NCBI GenBank assembly: GCA_963663525.2
Contig: CAXXHC010000001.1
Coordinates: 558,001 to 622,000 of the forward strand
Source: G963663525 sp963663525
GTDB taxonomy: Bacteria; Myxococcota_A; SURF-8; G963663525
Reading direction: 5' to 3'
DNA: 64,000 nt
Shown in pieces: positions 27,050-35,910 of the stretch. Both the position numbers and the translations under genes were made by a program. A model generated the notes under the pieces. That model saw only the letters and a list, made by a program, of their open reading frames with translations. It searched no databases and was not told the DNA's origin. Positions within the stretch are counted from its first letter, which is position 1, and every line of letters begins with the position of its first letter.

Positions 27050-27448
27050 ACGCACCTCGCATGGAACAAGGAATTCCTCGGGGGAACGTTCGAAGACAAG
27101 TCGGTTGTTTTTTTCATGCCGGTTTCCGATTCGCCTCCAACCTCGTTTTCAGTAATGATTTCTTCAGGATGGAGCCGGTAAAGTTTAGATGCTTTCAATG
27201 TACGCTTCAACGCGACGATCCGTAGCGAATCTTCCTCCCCACGTGTGACAGTTTCCATCGAGATTCCGTGTAGTCCCGCGTGAACGGACGACGATGGCCG
27301 GAAAAAGTCGTCATGGAATCCTGAACCGGGACGCAACAAAGCTTCGTCGCTCCCCCAAGTCCATCGTAGCGGAAGGCAACGTATCGTAGAGATTCGCGCG
27401 GATTCAAGGATTTTCCTGCCCTAAGATCTCTCTTGGAGGTGAGTGAAA

Positions 27449-27460
27449 ATTTCGGGAAAT
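27449..27460. promoter_or_regulatory. Small palindrome ATTTCGGGAAAT in a gene-free region
   Basis: The 715 bases between the divergent flippase and pyruvyl-transferase genes contain no credible gene. Small palindromes are present here (ATTTCGGGAAAT) and at about 27498 (TTTCTCCGAGAAA). They could be activator sites for the sigma-54-like promoter at 27730, but evidence is limited to symmetry. Confidence 0.25.
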
Positions 27461-27729
27461 CGCTACTCTCGGATGAAATCTGCGGATTAAAAATGATTTC
27501 TCCGAGAAAAATTCCACCCTGTTTTTACCGATTTTTCCAGGATTCCGGCAGTCGAAATCACTCTTCGTGGCTCCTCTCCTTTCGTTGATAACCCCTCGTG
27601 AAGACGATATGATGCGCGAAATATTGGTGAGCCGGGGGTCTTTTTTGTGTCGTGTAAAACGTGGAAGCAGGCATCGGAAGAATTGTTGCCATAGTTTACA
27701 CCGAGAAAAGGGGTTTGTTTAGCTCCCTT

Positions 27730-27744
27730 TGGCTTTGTCTTTGC
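27730..27744 (+). promoter_or_regulatory. Candidate sigma-54 promoter of the pyruvyl transferase gene
   Basis: TGGCTTTGTCTTTGC matches TGGC-N6-TTTGC with GG-N10-GC spacing. Transcription would start near 27756, only ~9 bases before the ATG at 27765, giving a very short leader in which AAAGAG would serve as the ribosome-binding site. The match is good but the leader is tight. Confidence 0.5.
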
Positions 27745-27764
27745 CTAGAAAGAGATCGTTCGAA

Positions 27765-28847
27765 ATGAGCCATAAATTCTTGCTGATCGGGACGGGAATC
27801 GGAAGCAATTACGGATGCGACGCCATCGTTTTGGGAACTCCGCACATCCTGCGGCATCGTTTTCCTGACGCGGAAGTCTGGTTTCCCCATATGGGATGGA
27901 GACCCCCGGACTACGACCGCGTTCTGGGGAGTGACAGCGGGGTGACGGTCAAAAGCGGCTGGCGGGAAACACGATTGACCTCCTTGGGCAAGATGGTTGG
28001 CCGGAAGGCGGGCCTGCTTTCACCCGATATCGTAGAATGGCGCAAAAACCTCGTGAAGCAAGCGGATTGCGTGCTTTCCATCGGGGGAGATTTGTATACC
28101 TTTGCGGACAAAGAAAAGGATTGGCCGTTCCCGTATCCCATTGTAAGTGTGGGAAACGACATCATGAAACTCGGCAAGCCTTACGTGATCTGGTGTGCTT
28201 CGGTGGGGCCTCTCGAAAAAGCCGGACCGCGTTTGGGAGAACTCGTCGAGCATCTCAAGGCCTGTCGGGCCATCATCGTCCGGGAACATGCGTCCTATCA
28301 TTACCTGCGGGATACCCTGGGACTGACGGAGAATGTATTTCTCGCTGCAGACCCGGCCTTTTTAATGAAGCCCGAACCGTTCGAAACACCCTTTTTCGAG
28401 AAAAATAAAGACAAGTACAAGACGCTGGCTGTCAATTTCACGCTCTCGGCCATCGAGCACGTCAAAGGGCATCGGCCTCTTCGGGAAGTGCAGGACGAGT
28501 TGCTCATGCTCGTTCGCCGGCTGTTGAGCGATCTTCCGATCAAGATTCTGCTCGTTCCCCACGTTCGGAAAGATTTCGAACTGCTTGAGAGAGTATACCT
28601 GGAAATCACCCGTGAATTCCCCGGCAGGACATCGATGCTTCCCCAGGGACTCGGGGCGCGAAAGACGAAATGGGCGGTATCCCAGGCCAATGTGCTGTTG
28701 ACCATGCGTTTTCACTGCTCGTTGGCGGGATTTTCGACCAACACGCCCACGATGCTGCTGGTTTCCACCGAAAAAGGGAACAAAATCACCAAGGAAATGT
28801 ACGGGGATTCGGAATACAGCCTGAGTATCGCCGACATGACCGACTAG
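27765..28847 (+). CDS. Polysaccharide pyruvyl transferase family protein (WcaK-like)
   Basis: The family adds pyruvate ketals to surface sugars. The product starts MSHKFLLIGTGIGSNYGCDA, with the nucleotide-type loop followed by GTPHILRHRFPDAEVWF; the C-terminal half carries the family's AKTKWAVSQANVLLTMRFHCSLAGFS-type core (R-x-H motif). It reads 360 residues to a TAG. One base appears to be missing there: inserting one C in GACTAGCC restores DLAKV and about 39 further residues to 28966. It is divergent from the flippase and nitroreductase genes, which suggests a small exopolysaccharide locus. A sigma-54-like promoter lies just upstream. Confidence 0.8.
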   Translation: MSHKFLLIGTGIGSNYGCDAIVLGTPHILRHRFPDAEVWFPHMGWRPPDYDRVLGSDSGVTVKSGWRETRLTSLGKMVGRKAGLLSPDIVEWRKNLVKQADCVLSIGGDLYTFADKEKDWPFPYPIVSVGNDIMKLGKPYVIWCASVGPLEKAGPRLGELVEHLKACRAIIVREHASYHYLRDTLGLTENVFLAADPAFLMKPEPFETPFFEKNKDKYKTLAVNFTLSAIEHVKGHRPLREVQDELLMLVRRLLSDLPIKILLVPHVRKDFELLERVYLEITREFPGRTSMLPQGLGARKTKWAVSQANVLLTMRFHCSLAGFSTNTPTMLLVSTEKGNKITKEMYGDSEYSLSIADMTD

Positions 28848-28966
28848 CCAAGGTCAAAGACATGCTTGATCACGAGCAGGAAATCCGCGAACGACTCGCC
28901 CCGACCAGTCAACACATGCGGGAACGGGCGTTGAGCGCAGCCGACGTTCTGGCCGAAGTGCTCTAA
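28848..28966 (+). pseudogene. Frameshifted C-terminal tail of the pyruvyl transferase
   Basis: The +1-shifted frame after the TAG encodes LAKVKDMLDHEQEIRERLAP and about 19 more residues ending ADVLAEVL, a helical tail typical of this protein family's end. A single missing C explains the break. The inverted-repeat element at 28967 begins immediately after its stop codon, and the stop TAA is part of the CTAA target duplication. Confidence 0.65.
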
Positions 28967-29140
28967 CCCGCATAATTCATGAAGAATCTACTGCGACTTG
29001 AAAATCCTCGATCTTTCACTTGTTTCCCGATTTTCATCCTCGACAGACTGTAAAGTATGCCTGCGGGTGAAAATCGGTCCAACTTCATGAAATATCTTCG
29101 GTTTTCGGCGTCTCGCTACGATCCTCATGAATAATGCGGG
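28967..29140. mobile_element. MITE-like element, copy 1 (174 bp)
   Basis: Terminal inverted repeats are CCCGCATAATTCATGA and TCATGAATAATGCGGG (15 of 16 pairing), flanked by the direct repeat CTAA (28963-28966 and 29141-29144). It is nearly identical to 51598-51771 and similar to 31857-32028. It has no ORF, so it would depend on a transposase elsewhere. Confidence 0.8.
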
Positions 29141-29166
29141 CTAACCGTCCCCAATCATTAGTATTC

Positions 29167-30786
29167 TTACTCCGTTAGATCCGTTTCCTGGAGATCGAGT
29201 TCCAATCGATACGGGCCGGGGTAGGCCGTGCCGGATTCATCGACCCAGGTATCCACGACGATGAAATACCGACCCGGCCAGACTTCCACCTCCAGCCATT
29301 GGTGCCCCCGTGCGCGGCAGGCGTCGGGATCGTCCCCTTCGAGGACGTGAATGTCCGGGTCGCACGATTCCTCGTCATCAACGAAGATTTCAGCCGCTAG
29401 AGTCCCGCTGGTTTCCAACTGCAACACGTAGACGATTTCCGGGCCGCTTTCGTCCGTGGAAGCTGCACAATTGTAGGTATCGAACCGATTCTGAGACGAG
29501 AGGGAGGTGTCTCCGTACAGTGTGACGGGCAGCGACTCGATACGATACGGACAGGCGTGGCTGCCGTTGGGTTCGGCGCAAGGGGTCCAGACTTCCTGTG
29601 GAATATCGCGGACATCCACGAGAAAGTAGTCTATCGGATCGTCTTCCGCGGTCCAGGCGTTCACGATGAATTCGGTCCAATTGACGATCCCCGGAATAAC
29701 CTGGCATCCCGCAGACGTGTAATCGACCGGGGCGGTGAAAAGCGGGGCATCGACGCTTGCCAGATGGATGTTGTGGGCCGAACCGATCCGGTAATAATCG
29801 TCGCCGTCCGGGGGAAGCCAGCCGTTCCGGTCGCTGTCCCAATGTCCGTTGTGGTTGGTGTCGTTGCGCACCATGTAGTTCCATTCCTGAATCTGCAAGG
29901 CATTGTAGCCACGGTGCCAGCCGTTGATGTACTGGTAACGGCGGTTGGGATACAGCGACGAGGAACTGTCCGCACCGAAATCCACCGGTCCGGTGTCGGT
30001 GTGCCCGGCGAATTCGCGCACGTGTTTGATGCCTATGTTGTCCATCCACAACAACACCAACGTATCGTTGAAGCGATTGGGCCGGTTTCCGTGCCAGGCA
30101 AAGGTCCCGGGATAGGCTCCCCGCAGGCCCAGAACCGTGCGTTGTTCGGGTTGAACATCGATGGGCCACTGAAACATCGCGAGGAGAATGTCCGCGTAAA
30201 GATCGAAGGCCTCTTCTTCATCCAAATACCGCGCTCCATCGTTCAATTCGTAGCAACGGATACCGTTGTTCCACTCGAATCCCCGTTCGAACCTCGGCAT
30301 GTCGTCGGTAGAAGTCGGCATCACCAGGTCCGACCGTTCCCCCGACCCGGCTTTCCGAGTCCAATAGCCTTGCGGCGCTGGTTCGGGGTAGACCACCGCT
30401 CCGGGAGAATCCGGGCGCACGAGGGGATAGTCCTCCGGAGGTGTGATGAGGCTGATGGTTCGGTCGTATTGAAAGTCGTAGCCGAAGTGGCAGGATTGCG
30501 GCGGATCTTCAACCTCTGCCTCCTCCTCTCCCGGCTCATCCGAGTCCTCGGAAGCATTCTCGTCGGCAGATTCCGGATCGGGTTCTTGATCCGCATCGAA
30601 TTCCTGAAGGTCCGCATCGGCGACGACCGCAGTTTCGTCGGAATCGCCCGTGTTTCCCCAAGGAACCGAACCCGGCAGATGATCCAAATCCCCCTCCGCC
30701 GGTTCATCTTTAGACTGGGAATCGGAGGCACACCCGGAAAAAACCAATAAAATGCACACGATCCAGATTTTCAGGAAAAGTCGCAT
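29167..30786 (-). CDS. Lipoprotein with SxGC motif (possible L,D-transpeptidase-like) and PPC-type C-terminal domain
   Basis: The 539-residue product has a lipoprotein signal (VFSGC, Cys19) and a very acidic tether to about residue 95. The central region includes GSAHNIHLASV followed by YTSAGCQVIPG. The second His and the SAGC are 16 residues apart, which recalls the H-x(14-17)-[ST]-x-G-C signature of YkuD L,D-transpeptidases; homology beyond that is not evident, so this is tentative. The last ~90 residues (GTLAAEIFVDDEESC onward, WPGRYFIVVDTWV) match the pattern of bacterial pre-peptidase C-terminal (PPC) domains found on secreted enzymes. It is likely an envelope or surface hydrolase. Confidence 0.6.
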   Translation of the reverse strand: MRLFLKIWIVCILLVFSGCASDSQSKDEPAEGDLDHLPGSVPWGNTGDSDETAVVADADLQEFDADQEPDPESADENASEDSDEPGEEEAEVEDPPQSCHFGYDFQYDRTISLITPPEDYPLVRPDSPGAVVYPEPAPQGYWTRKAGSGERSDLVMPTSTDDMPRFERGFEWNNGIRCYELNDGARYLDEEEAFDLYADILLAMFQWPIDVQPEQRTVLGLRGAYPGTFAWHGNRPNRFNDTLVLLWMDNIGIKHVREFAGHTDTGPVDFGADSSSSLYPNRRYQYINGWHRGYNALQIQEWNYMVRNDTNHNGHWDSDRNGWLPPDGDDYYRIGSAHNIHLASVDAPLFTAPVDYTSAGCQVIPGIVNWTEFIVNAWTAEDDPIDYFLVDVRDIPQEVWTPCAEPNGSHACPYRIESLPVTLYGDTSLSSQNRFDTYNCAASTDESGPEIVYVLQLETSGTLAAEIFVDDEESCDPDIHVLEGDDPDACRARGHQWLEVEVWPGRYFIVVDTWVDESGTAYPGPYRLELDLQETDLTE

Positions 30787-30851
30787 TTACACGTGCCTTT
30801 CAGGGTGCAGGACGCCGTCGATGCGGGAAATAATCCTGTAAATTCAAACTT

Positions 30852-31520
30852 TTATGGTCGCACGCAGCGAACGTTGGCATTGTACGTTTCTTTGCCTGAC
30901 CCGTAGTATATCACGGCAGAGCCGAAGCCGAACAACCAGGCTTTTTCCTCGTCGTTTTCCACTGTTGTAGAAGACCAGTATCCCAGGCAAATCCCTTCCA
31001 GGTCGCTTTGCCAGTAACATCCGTCTTCGGGGCCTTCGTTTTCGGCGCATCCGTCGCAGTCGTCGTTTCGGCAGTTCGAGGCGTAACAGGTGTCGTTCAG
31101 CATACAGGAGCCTCCCGGAAGCGTAGCCTCGCAGCCTTTTGCCAACGTGCGGAGTTCCCCAATGGTCGGCAGTCGCCAGTTCTCGAATTCATCGAGCACC
31201 AGGGCTTCGCAGTAATCCATCGCCGCCTGCCACTTCATCTGGTCCAGCGCGGCAGGATTCTGCCACACGAGTTCGCCGTCTCCCTCTTCTTCCTGTTCGT
31301 TTTCAAGAGCTTCGGCTTGTTGGTCTTCGTCGCCTTCCTGAATCGTTTCTTCTTCCACACAGATTTGGTTTTTACAGATCAATCCGGTCTGGCAATCGGT
31401 CGAATCCGTGCAGGGGTCTCCCGTCCCGCTTTTTTCCTCGTCGTCATTCTCCAAAAGGCCGCAAGATCCCAAAAACAGCGAAAAAATCAGCAAAAATACC
31501 CAAGGCATCCGATGTTCCAT
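30852..31520 (-). CDS. Lipoprotein with Lcl_C (DUF1566) domain
   Basis: The 222-residue product has a lipoprotein signal (LFLGSC, Cys20), an acidic spacer with one short Cys motif (CTDSTDCQTGLICKNQIC), then a Lcl_C/DUF1566 domain. The domain opens LVWQNPAALDQMKWQAAMDYC, continues WRLPTIGELRTLA, and ends YWSSTTVENDEEKAW..VRCVRP. Lcl_C is a C-type-lectin-like fold in bacterial surface proteins, and Legionella Lcl binds glycans. The same domain ends the protein at 46699-48855. AAAGGA precedes the ATG at 31520. A ligand-binding role at the surface is plausible. Confidence 0.82.
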   Translation of the reverse strand: MEHRMPWVFLLIFSLFLGSCGLLENDDEEKSGTGDPCTDSTDCQTGLICKNQICVEEETIQEGDEDQQAEALENEQEEEGDGELVWQNPAALDQMKWQAAMDYCEALVLDEFENWRLPTIGELRTLAKGCEATLPGGSCMLNDTCYASNCRNDDCDGCAENEGPEDGCYWQSDLEGICLGYWSSTTVENDEEKAWLFGFGSAVIYYGSGKETYNANVRCVRP

Positions 31521-31742
31521 GACGCATCCTTTCAAATCCTATTGTTTTCACCCGGCGAGAGTCTGCGCAACCTGTTGAATTGGTTGGTGTTCGAAGTATT
31601 TTCGTATACTTGCCGGAGTTGTCACCTGTATGCATATGTAAGAAACGATCCGTTTTTCAGTTGCTTTTCGATGTATGCCGGGGACTCCGAATGTTCGTCC
31701 GCTTTTATAGCGGCTTTTTATTGGTTAGCGATCATTTTTCGC

Positions 31743-31829
31743 GGGTGCCATGGGCAACCGCAGGTTGCCCATGAGCATCGTTCGTACACGGGCAAGCGGA
31801 CGTTTCACGTCGCTTGGCTCGTGCCACCC
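31743..31829. repeat. ~89-bp palindromic element (REP-like), solo copy
   Basis: This is a diverged copy of the 89-bp element found three times at 49-50 kb. The ends GGGTGCCATGGGC and GTGCCACCC pair, and the interior forms two hairpins (TGGGCAACC..GGTTGCCCA and ACGGGCAAGC-GACG..CGTC-GCTTGGCTCGT). It sits just upstream of the second MITE-like element, in the gene-free stretch 31521-32123. Confidence 0.7.
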
Positions 31830-31856
31830 TCTGTTTCCATGGTTTTCTATCGTTAA

Positions 31857-32028
31857 CCCGAAAAATTCACAAAACCTACTACGACTTGAAAACTCTCGAT
31901 CTTTCACTCGTTTCACGATTTTCATCCTCGACAGACTGTTCAGTATGCCTGTGGGTGAAAACCGATCCAACTTCTTGAAATATCTTCGGTTTTCGGCGTC
32001 TCGCTACGATCCTCATGAATTTTCCGGG
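31857..32028. mobile_element. MITE-like element, copy 2 (172 bp)
   Basis: This is a diverged copy of the 174-bp element, with ends CCCGAAAAATTCAC and CATGAATTTTCCGGG, flanked by the direct repeat TTAA (31853-31856 and 32029-32032). Its interior shares long stretches such as GACTTGAAAA and AAATATCTTCGGTTTTCGGC with the other two copies. Confidence 0.8.
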
Positions 32029-32123
32029 TTAAAATCAAATAAGAACCACTCCACAAGCCGTGCAACTCTTTATCGGATAATATTTTTTCATGAATGTAAT
32101 GTAACAAAAACAGGCGGATTTTC

Positions 32124-33860
32124 CTAAGCTTTTGATGCCGGATCGCTGGAATAGGGAAGTGTGATTTCAAATACCGCACCCTTGCCGGATTCCGAGAGCG
32201 CCGACACGGAACCGCCGTTTTCGCGGATCACCCGTTCCACCAGGGCCAGTCCCAGGCCGGAGCCCTCACCGGCGCTTTTCGTGCTGAAAAACGGCTTGAA
32301 GATTTCGCCCAGATGTTCCGGGGGAATGCCGGGACCGGTGTCCTCGATCTCGATCCGCCACGGTCCCGACACATCGGGCCGCTCGATGCGCACGAACAGC
32401 CGTCCCTCGCCGCCCATCGCCTGGCAGGCATTGGTGAAAAGATTGAGCACCGCGTGCTCCATCGGTCGGCGTCTTGCATATACGGTGACATCCGTGTCGG
32501 GAAAAGAAAACTCGCAGCGAACACCGGGATGCATCTCGGCTGCGAGATTCCACGCTTTTTGCAGCAGGTGGCGCAGGTCGATGTATTCGGGAGTCACCTG
32601 CTTGAGCCGTGCGATGTCGAGAAGGTTTCGAATCAGCCCCGTGATGCGTTCCGTCTGCCGCACGATGCCGTCCAGCGCCACCTGCGTTTCGGCCTCGCCG
32701 GGAATCTTCCGTTTGACCCATTGCGCCCTCCCCCGGATGACATTCAGCGGGGTACCGAGTTCGTGGGCCAGGCCGGTAGTCAACTCACCCAGGGTCGCCA
32801 TTTTCTCCGCCTGAACGGTTTTTCGCTCGGCTGCCACGCAATGGTCGATGTACGCGTTGAGATCCTCGACGAGCTGCGACAACTCGCGAATGCGGTCGAT
32901 GGATTCCGGGGCTTTCACTGGGGCGTGGAGATCCCGGTCCCTCTTGCGGATATCGCGGGCCAGTTCGGACAGCGGAAATACCAGCCGGGAACTGAAAAGA
33001 AAGAAAATCAGCAAGGCCAGTGCACCGGAAACGATCAGCACCACGATCAGCCACGTGAAGCGGTCGCGGATGTCCAGCATACTTTCCACGATGTCTGCGC
33101 TGGCGACGATGCCCCAGCCGGTTTCGGGCATAAGGGATACGTACCCGAGACGGTTTCGCCCTGAAAGGGCGCTTTTGTAGCCGACCGGGCCTTCTTTTCC
33201 TTCGAGAAAGACCTGTACCGGTCGGTTGCGGCGGAACTGGTCCGGGCTGCGCGTCAATTCGGGATGGCTGTAAAAGATCGGCGCGCCCTTGGTGTCGATG
33301 GCGTAGATGTGCCGGTTGATGAGGGATTGAAACCGGGAGGTCAGATGATAGCGCAGGTAATCGGGGGCCAGAACGCCGATTCGATACTGCTCGTCGTTTC
33401 CCATAGGAGCGACCCTCAACAGCACGCGACCTTCGTCCAGGCCGGGGACGTTCGCCACGTCGGTGATTTCGAACGGACGGCTTCCAAGACCCTGGATGGT
33501 TCTCCAAGTATGCGAATCGAGCCGCTTTTTGCCGATTTCTTCCGGGTTCAGCGTAGAAGCCAGCAGGATGCCGTCGGTGGAAACGATTTCGGCGTGGTCG
33601 AAGGGAAGATCTCCCTGTTTCAGCGTGTCGAGGTCCACTCGTTCGAGTCGTTGCGCCACGTCCAGCAGGATGCCTCCCAGCAACATGCCGCCCAACACCG
33701 TGAACTGGCGGTTGGTTTCCTGAAGCTGGCGTTCGAACTGTCGAACTTCGTTGCGGTAGCCGTACCAGGTGATGACGGCGAGGGGAAGGGTAGGCAGGAC
33801 GATCATGGCTCCCAGCCAGAAGGCGAGCATTTTTCTCAACGATGTCTGTCTGGTCGCCAT
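32124..33860 (-). CDS. Membrane sensor histidine kinase (NtrB-like), partner of NtrC-type regulator
   Basis: The 578-residue kinase has membrane segments at about 12-34 and 268-290 enclosing a ~230-residue periplasmic sensor. A HAMP-like linker, HisKA box (GELTTGLAHELGTPLNVIRG, His366) and complete ATPase domain follow: NLFTNACQAM, DTGPGIPP and GEGSGLGLALVE. The start at 33860 is chosen because earlier in-frame codons lie inside the upstream regulator gene, which ends 85 bases before. Gene order (sigma-54 regulator then kinase) marks a two-component pair. It is the last gene of the 14-kb signalling/transport cluster and probably feeds phosphate to the regulator that reads the cluster's promoters. 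Confidence 0.9.
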   Translation of the reverse strand: MATRQTSLRKMLAFWLGAMIVLPTLPLAVITWYGYRNEVRQFERQLQETNRQFTVLGGMLLGGILLDVAQRLERVDLDTLKQGDLPFDHAEIVSTDGILLASTLNPEEIGKKRLDSHTWRTIQGLGSRPFEITDVANVPGLDEGRVLLRVAPMGNDEQYRIGVLAPDYLRYHLTSRFQSLINRHIYAIDTKGAPIFYSHPELTRSPDQFRRNRPVQVFLEGKEGPVGYKSALSGRNRLGYVSLMPETGWGIVASADIVESMLDIRDRFTWLIVVLIVSGALALLIFFLFSSRLVFPLSELARDIRKRDRDLHAPVKAPESIDRIRELSQLVEDLNAYIDHCVAAERKTVQAEKMATLGELTTGLAHELGTPLNVIRGRAQWVKRKIPGEAETQVALDGIVRQTERITGLIRNLLDIARLKQVTPEYIDLRHLLQKAWNLAAEMHPGVRCEFSFPDTDVTVYARRRPMEHAVLNLFTNACQAMGGEGRLFVRIERPDVSGPWRIEIEDTGPGIPPEHLGEIFKPFFSTKSAGEGSGLGLALVERVIRENGGSVSALSESGKGAVFEITLPYSSDPASKA

Positions 33861-33945
33861 CGATCCCCGATCCGTTTGAAATCCCGCCCGTCGAAAGATT
33901 TCCACGGGGAGAGACGTGTTTCGACGCTCCGCGCCCCGTTGAATT

Positions 33946-35277
33946 TCAGCTTTCCTCGTACTGCTTGAGTTTCCTTCCCAGCGTGCGCCGATTGATGCCC
34001 AGGATACGTGCCGCACGCGACTGGTTGCCCTGGCAGTCGGCCAGTACCTGTTCGATGTGCTGGCGTTCCACGGCGTCGAGCGAACGTCCGTCGAGTGGTT
34101 GGTTTTCCGCATCGGTCCCCAGCCACTGCGGCAGATCCGTCTTGGTGATCGTCCCCTGTTTGCGTCGTAACGATGCGTATTCCATGGCGTTTTCCAATTG
34201 CCGCACGTTTCCCGGCCATGGATAATCGGCCAGCAGGGCCAGCACTTCCGGTGCGAAACCGGTGATCTGGCCTTCCTTGTTGAAACGCCGCAGGAAATGG
34301 TAGGCCAGCTCGACGATATCCTCCCGGCGCTCTCTCAAGGGCGGCAGGTAGACGTTCACCACGGACAGGCGGTAATACAGATCTTCGCGAAACGATCCCT
34401 GCCGGATGCGCTCCGAAAGGTTCCGGTTCGTCGCCGCGATTAGGCGCACGTCCACCTCGTCGGAGTTTACCGAACCCACACGGCGGATGCGTCGTTCCTG
34501 GATGAAACGAAGCAGCTTGATCTGCATGGCCTGACTCATGTCGCCCACTTCATCGAGAAACAGCGTGCCTCCGGCGGCTTTCTGAATCAGGCCGATTTTG
34601 TCGGATACCGCCCCCGTGAACGACCCTTTTAGATGACCGAACAGTTCGCTTTCGACGAGATTTTCGGCGATGGCCGTCACATTGAACGCCACGAATTCCT
34701 CGTCTTTACGGGTACTTCGGCGGTGAATCTCCCGCGCGACCAGTTCCTTGCCCGTCCCGCTTTCGCCGGTGACCAATACGGTGGCCTGGCTGTCGGCCAC
34801 GTCGGCCACCAGGTCCATAACATGTTGAAATGCCTTGCTTTTGAACACGATCGGAAACGGGCCGTCGGCGATGGCCGCCGGGGATGTGTCGTGCCGCAGG
34901 CGCACTTGGTGCGCGACTTCTCCCACCTGGGCCAGCAATTCGTCCAGATCGAACGGCTTCGGAATGTACGAATAGGCCCCCGCCTTCATTGCCTCCACGG
35001 CGGATTCGATGCTGCCGAAGGCCGTCATCAGGATCACCGGTTGATGCAGGTAAGAGGCTCGCGCCCGTTCCAGCACGTTCAGGCCGGAGGCGTGCGGCAT
35101 ACGGATATCGGTCAGCACGAGATCGAAATCTCCCGTTTCCAGTTCTTTCAGAGCCGCCGCGCCATCGGACACCGCCTTGACGCGGTAGCCTTCCTCGGAA
35201 AGCACCTGGTCGAGCAACTCCAGCATTTCGCGGTCGTCCTCGGCCACAAGTATCCGCATTCGTTCCGTTTCAGCCAT
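33946..35277 (-). CDS. NtrC-family sigma-54-dependent response regulator of the transport cluster
   Basis: The 443-residue product has a receiver (Asp57 in LVLTDIRMP, Lys in YIPKPFD), an AAA+ domain (Walker A GESGTGKE at 171-178, Walker B TLFLDEVGD) and a Fis-type helix-turn-helix at the end (RAARILGINRRTLGRKLKQY). The sigma-54 contact loop reads GSFTGA instead of GAFTGA (218-223), a conservative change. It is followed by its kinase gene. Two sigma-54 promoters with upstream 17-bp palindromes lie at the heads of the two transporter modules of this cluster, so it is the most likely activator of both. Confidence 0.93.
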   Translation of the reverse strand: MAETERMRILVAEDDREMLELLDQVLSEEGYRVKAVSDGAAALKELETGDFDLVLTDIRMPHASGLNVLERARASYLHQPVILMTAFGSIESAVEAMKAGAYSYIPKPFDLDELLAQVGEVAHQVRLRHDTSPAAIADGPFPIVFKSKAFQHVMDLVADVADSQATVLVTGESGTGKELVAREIHRRSTRKDEEFVAFNVTAIAENLVESELFGHLKGSFTGAVSDKIGLIQKAAGGTLFLDEVGDMSQAMQIKLLRFIQERRIRRVGSVNSDEVDVRLIAATNRNLSERIRQGSFREDLYYRLSVVNVYLPPLRERREDIVELAYHFLRRFNKEGQITGFAPEVLALLADYPWPGNVRQLENAMEYASLRRKQGTITKTDLPQWLGTDAENQPLDGRSLDAVERQHIEQVLADCQGNQSRAARILGINRRTLGRKLKQYEES

Positions 35278-35384
35278 CTCGCAGCTCCGATTCCGTCGGG
35301 CCGGGTGAATCCTTTACCCGATAAAACTGTACCGGTTTTTCATCCTAACTTCCACTTCCAAGTGACGAATTTCTCCGGGTTTTT

Positions 35385-35870
35385 TTACGTGGTTTCGATT
35401 TTCCTCAACTCGGAGAGAAGCTCCATCGGACTCAATCCCGTGGCGCGGCTCATCACCTCTTCGACCCGTTTTGCGTGCGCTTCATCTTTGGCCTTGAGCC
35501 TTTTCGTGAAGGCGTTGGTAATGGACGTAATGATGTCGTCCAGTTCGCAGGGCTTCAACCGGTATTCGTAGGCTCCCGAACGGGTCAGGCTGGTGGCCGA
35601 CTGAATTGACCCGTGGCCGGTCAGAATTACCACTTCGACGCTGGGATCGTGTTCCTTGATGCGGTTGAGCAACTCCTCGCCGTCCATGCCCGGCATTTTA
35701 AGGTCCAGCAGCGCCACGTCGAAGCGTGCGCCGCCTTCGATGGTTTCCATGGCGTCTTTTCCGTTGGTGAAGGCGCTGACGTCGATATCTCTGAGTCGAA
35801 GTCGGGTGGTCATGTTGTCGAGGAACTTCTTTTCGTCGTCCACGAACAGCAGTCTGATTTTCTTTTCCAC
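35385..35870 (-). CDS. Stand-alone receiver protein (CheY-like with C-terminal helix)
   Basis: This 161-residue protein has an intact receiver: acidic pair at 11-12, Asp56 in ALLDLKMPG, Thr in VVILTGHGS, and Lys in YRLKPCE. The last ~40 residues are helical (KDEAHAKRVEEVMSRATGLS), with no DNA-binding or enzymatic domain. The receiver resembles that fused to the transporter immediately upstream (RLRLRD, LLDLKMPGM, GEE(L/V)L), so one is probably a duplicate of the other. It may act as a phosphate sink, or bind the transporter's cytoplasmic face. It lies 40 bases after the fusion gene. Confidence 0.88.
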   Translation of the reverse strand: MEKKIRLLFVDDEKKFLDNMTTRLRLRDIDVSAFTNGKDAMETIEGGARFDVALLDLKMPGMDGEELLNRIKEHDPSVEVVILTGHGSIQSATSLTRSGAYEYRLKPCELDDIITSITNAFTKRLKAKDEAHAKRVEEVMSRATGLSPMELLSELRKIETT

Positions 35871-35910
35871 GATCGATCTCCTGTGGTTGGGGCTCGCCGT
35901 CGAGCCGTTT

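Noticed and set aside
28670..28966. Independent 98-codon gene at the end of the pyruvyl transferase
   Set aside because: Most of it overlaps the transferase frame; only the last 39 codons look real and they continue the transferase after a one-base shift.
35302..35320. CGGGTGAATCCTTTACCCG upstream of the sigma-54 regulator as an autoregulatory operator
   Set aside because: The arms are only five bases and unlike the TGGGAC-N5-GYCCCA sites; it could be chance.
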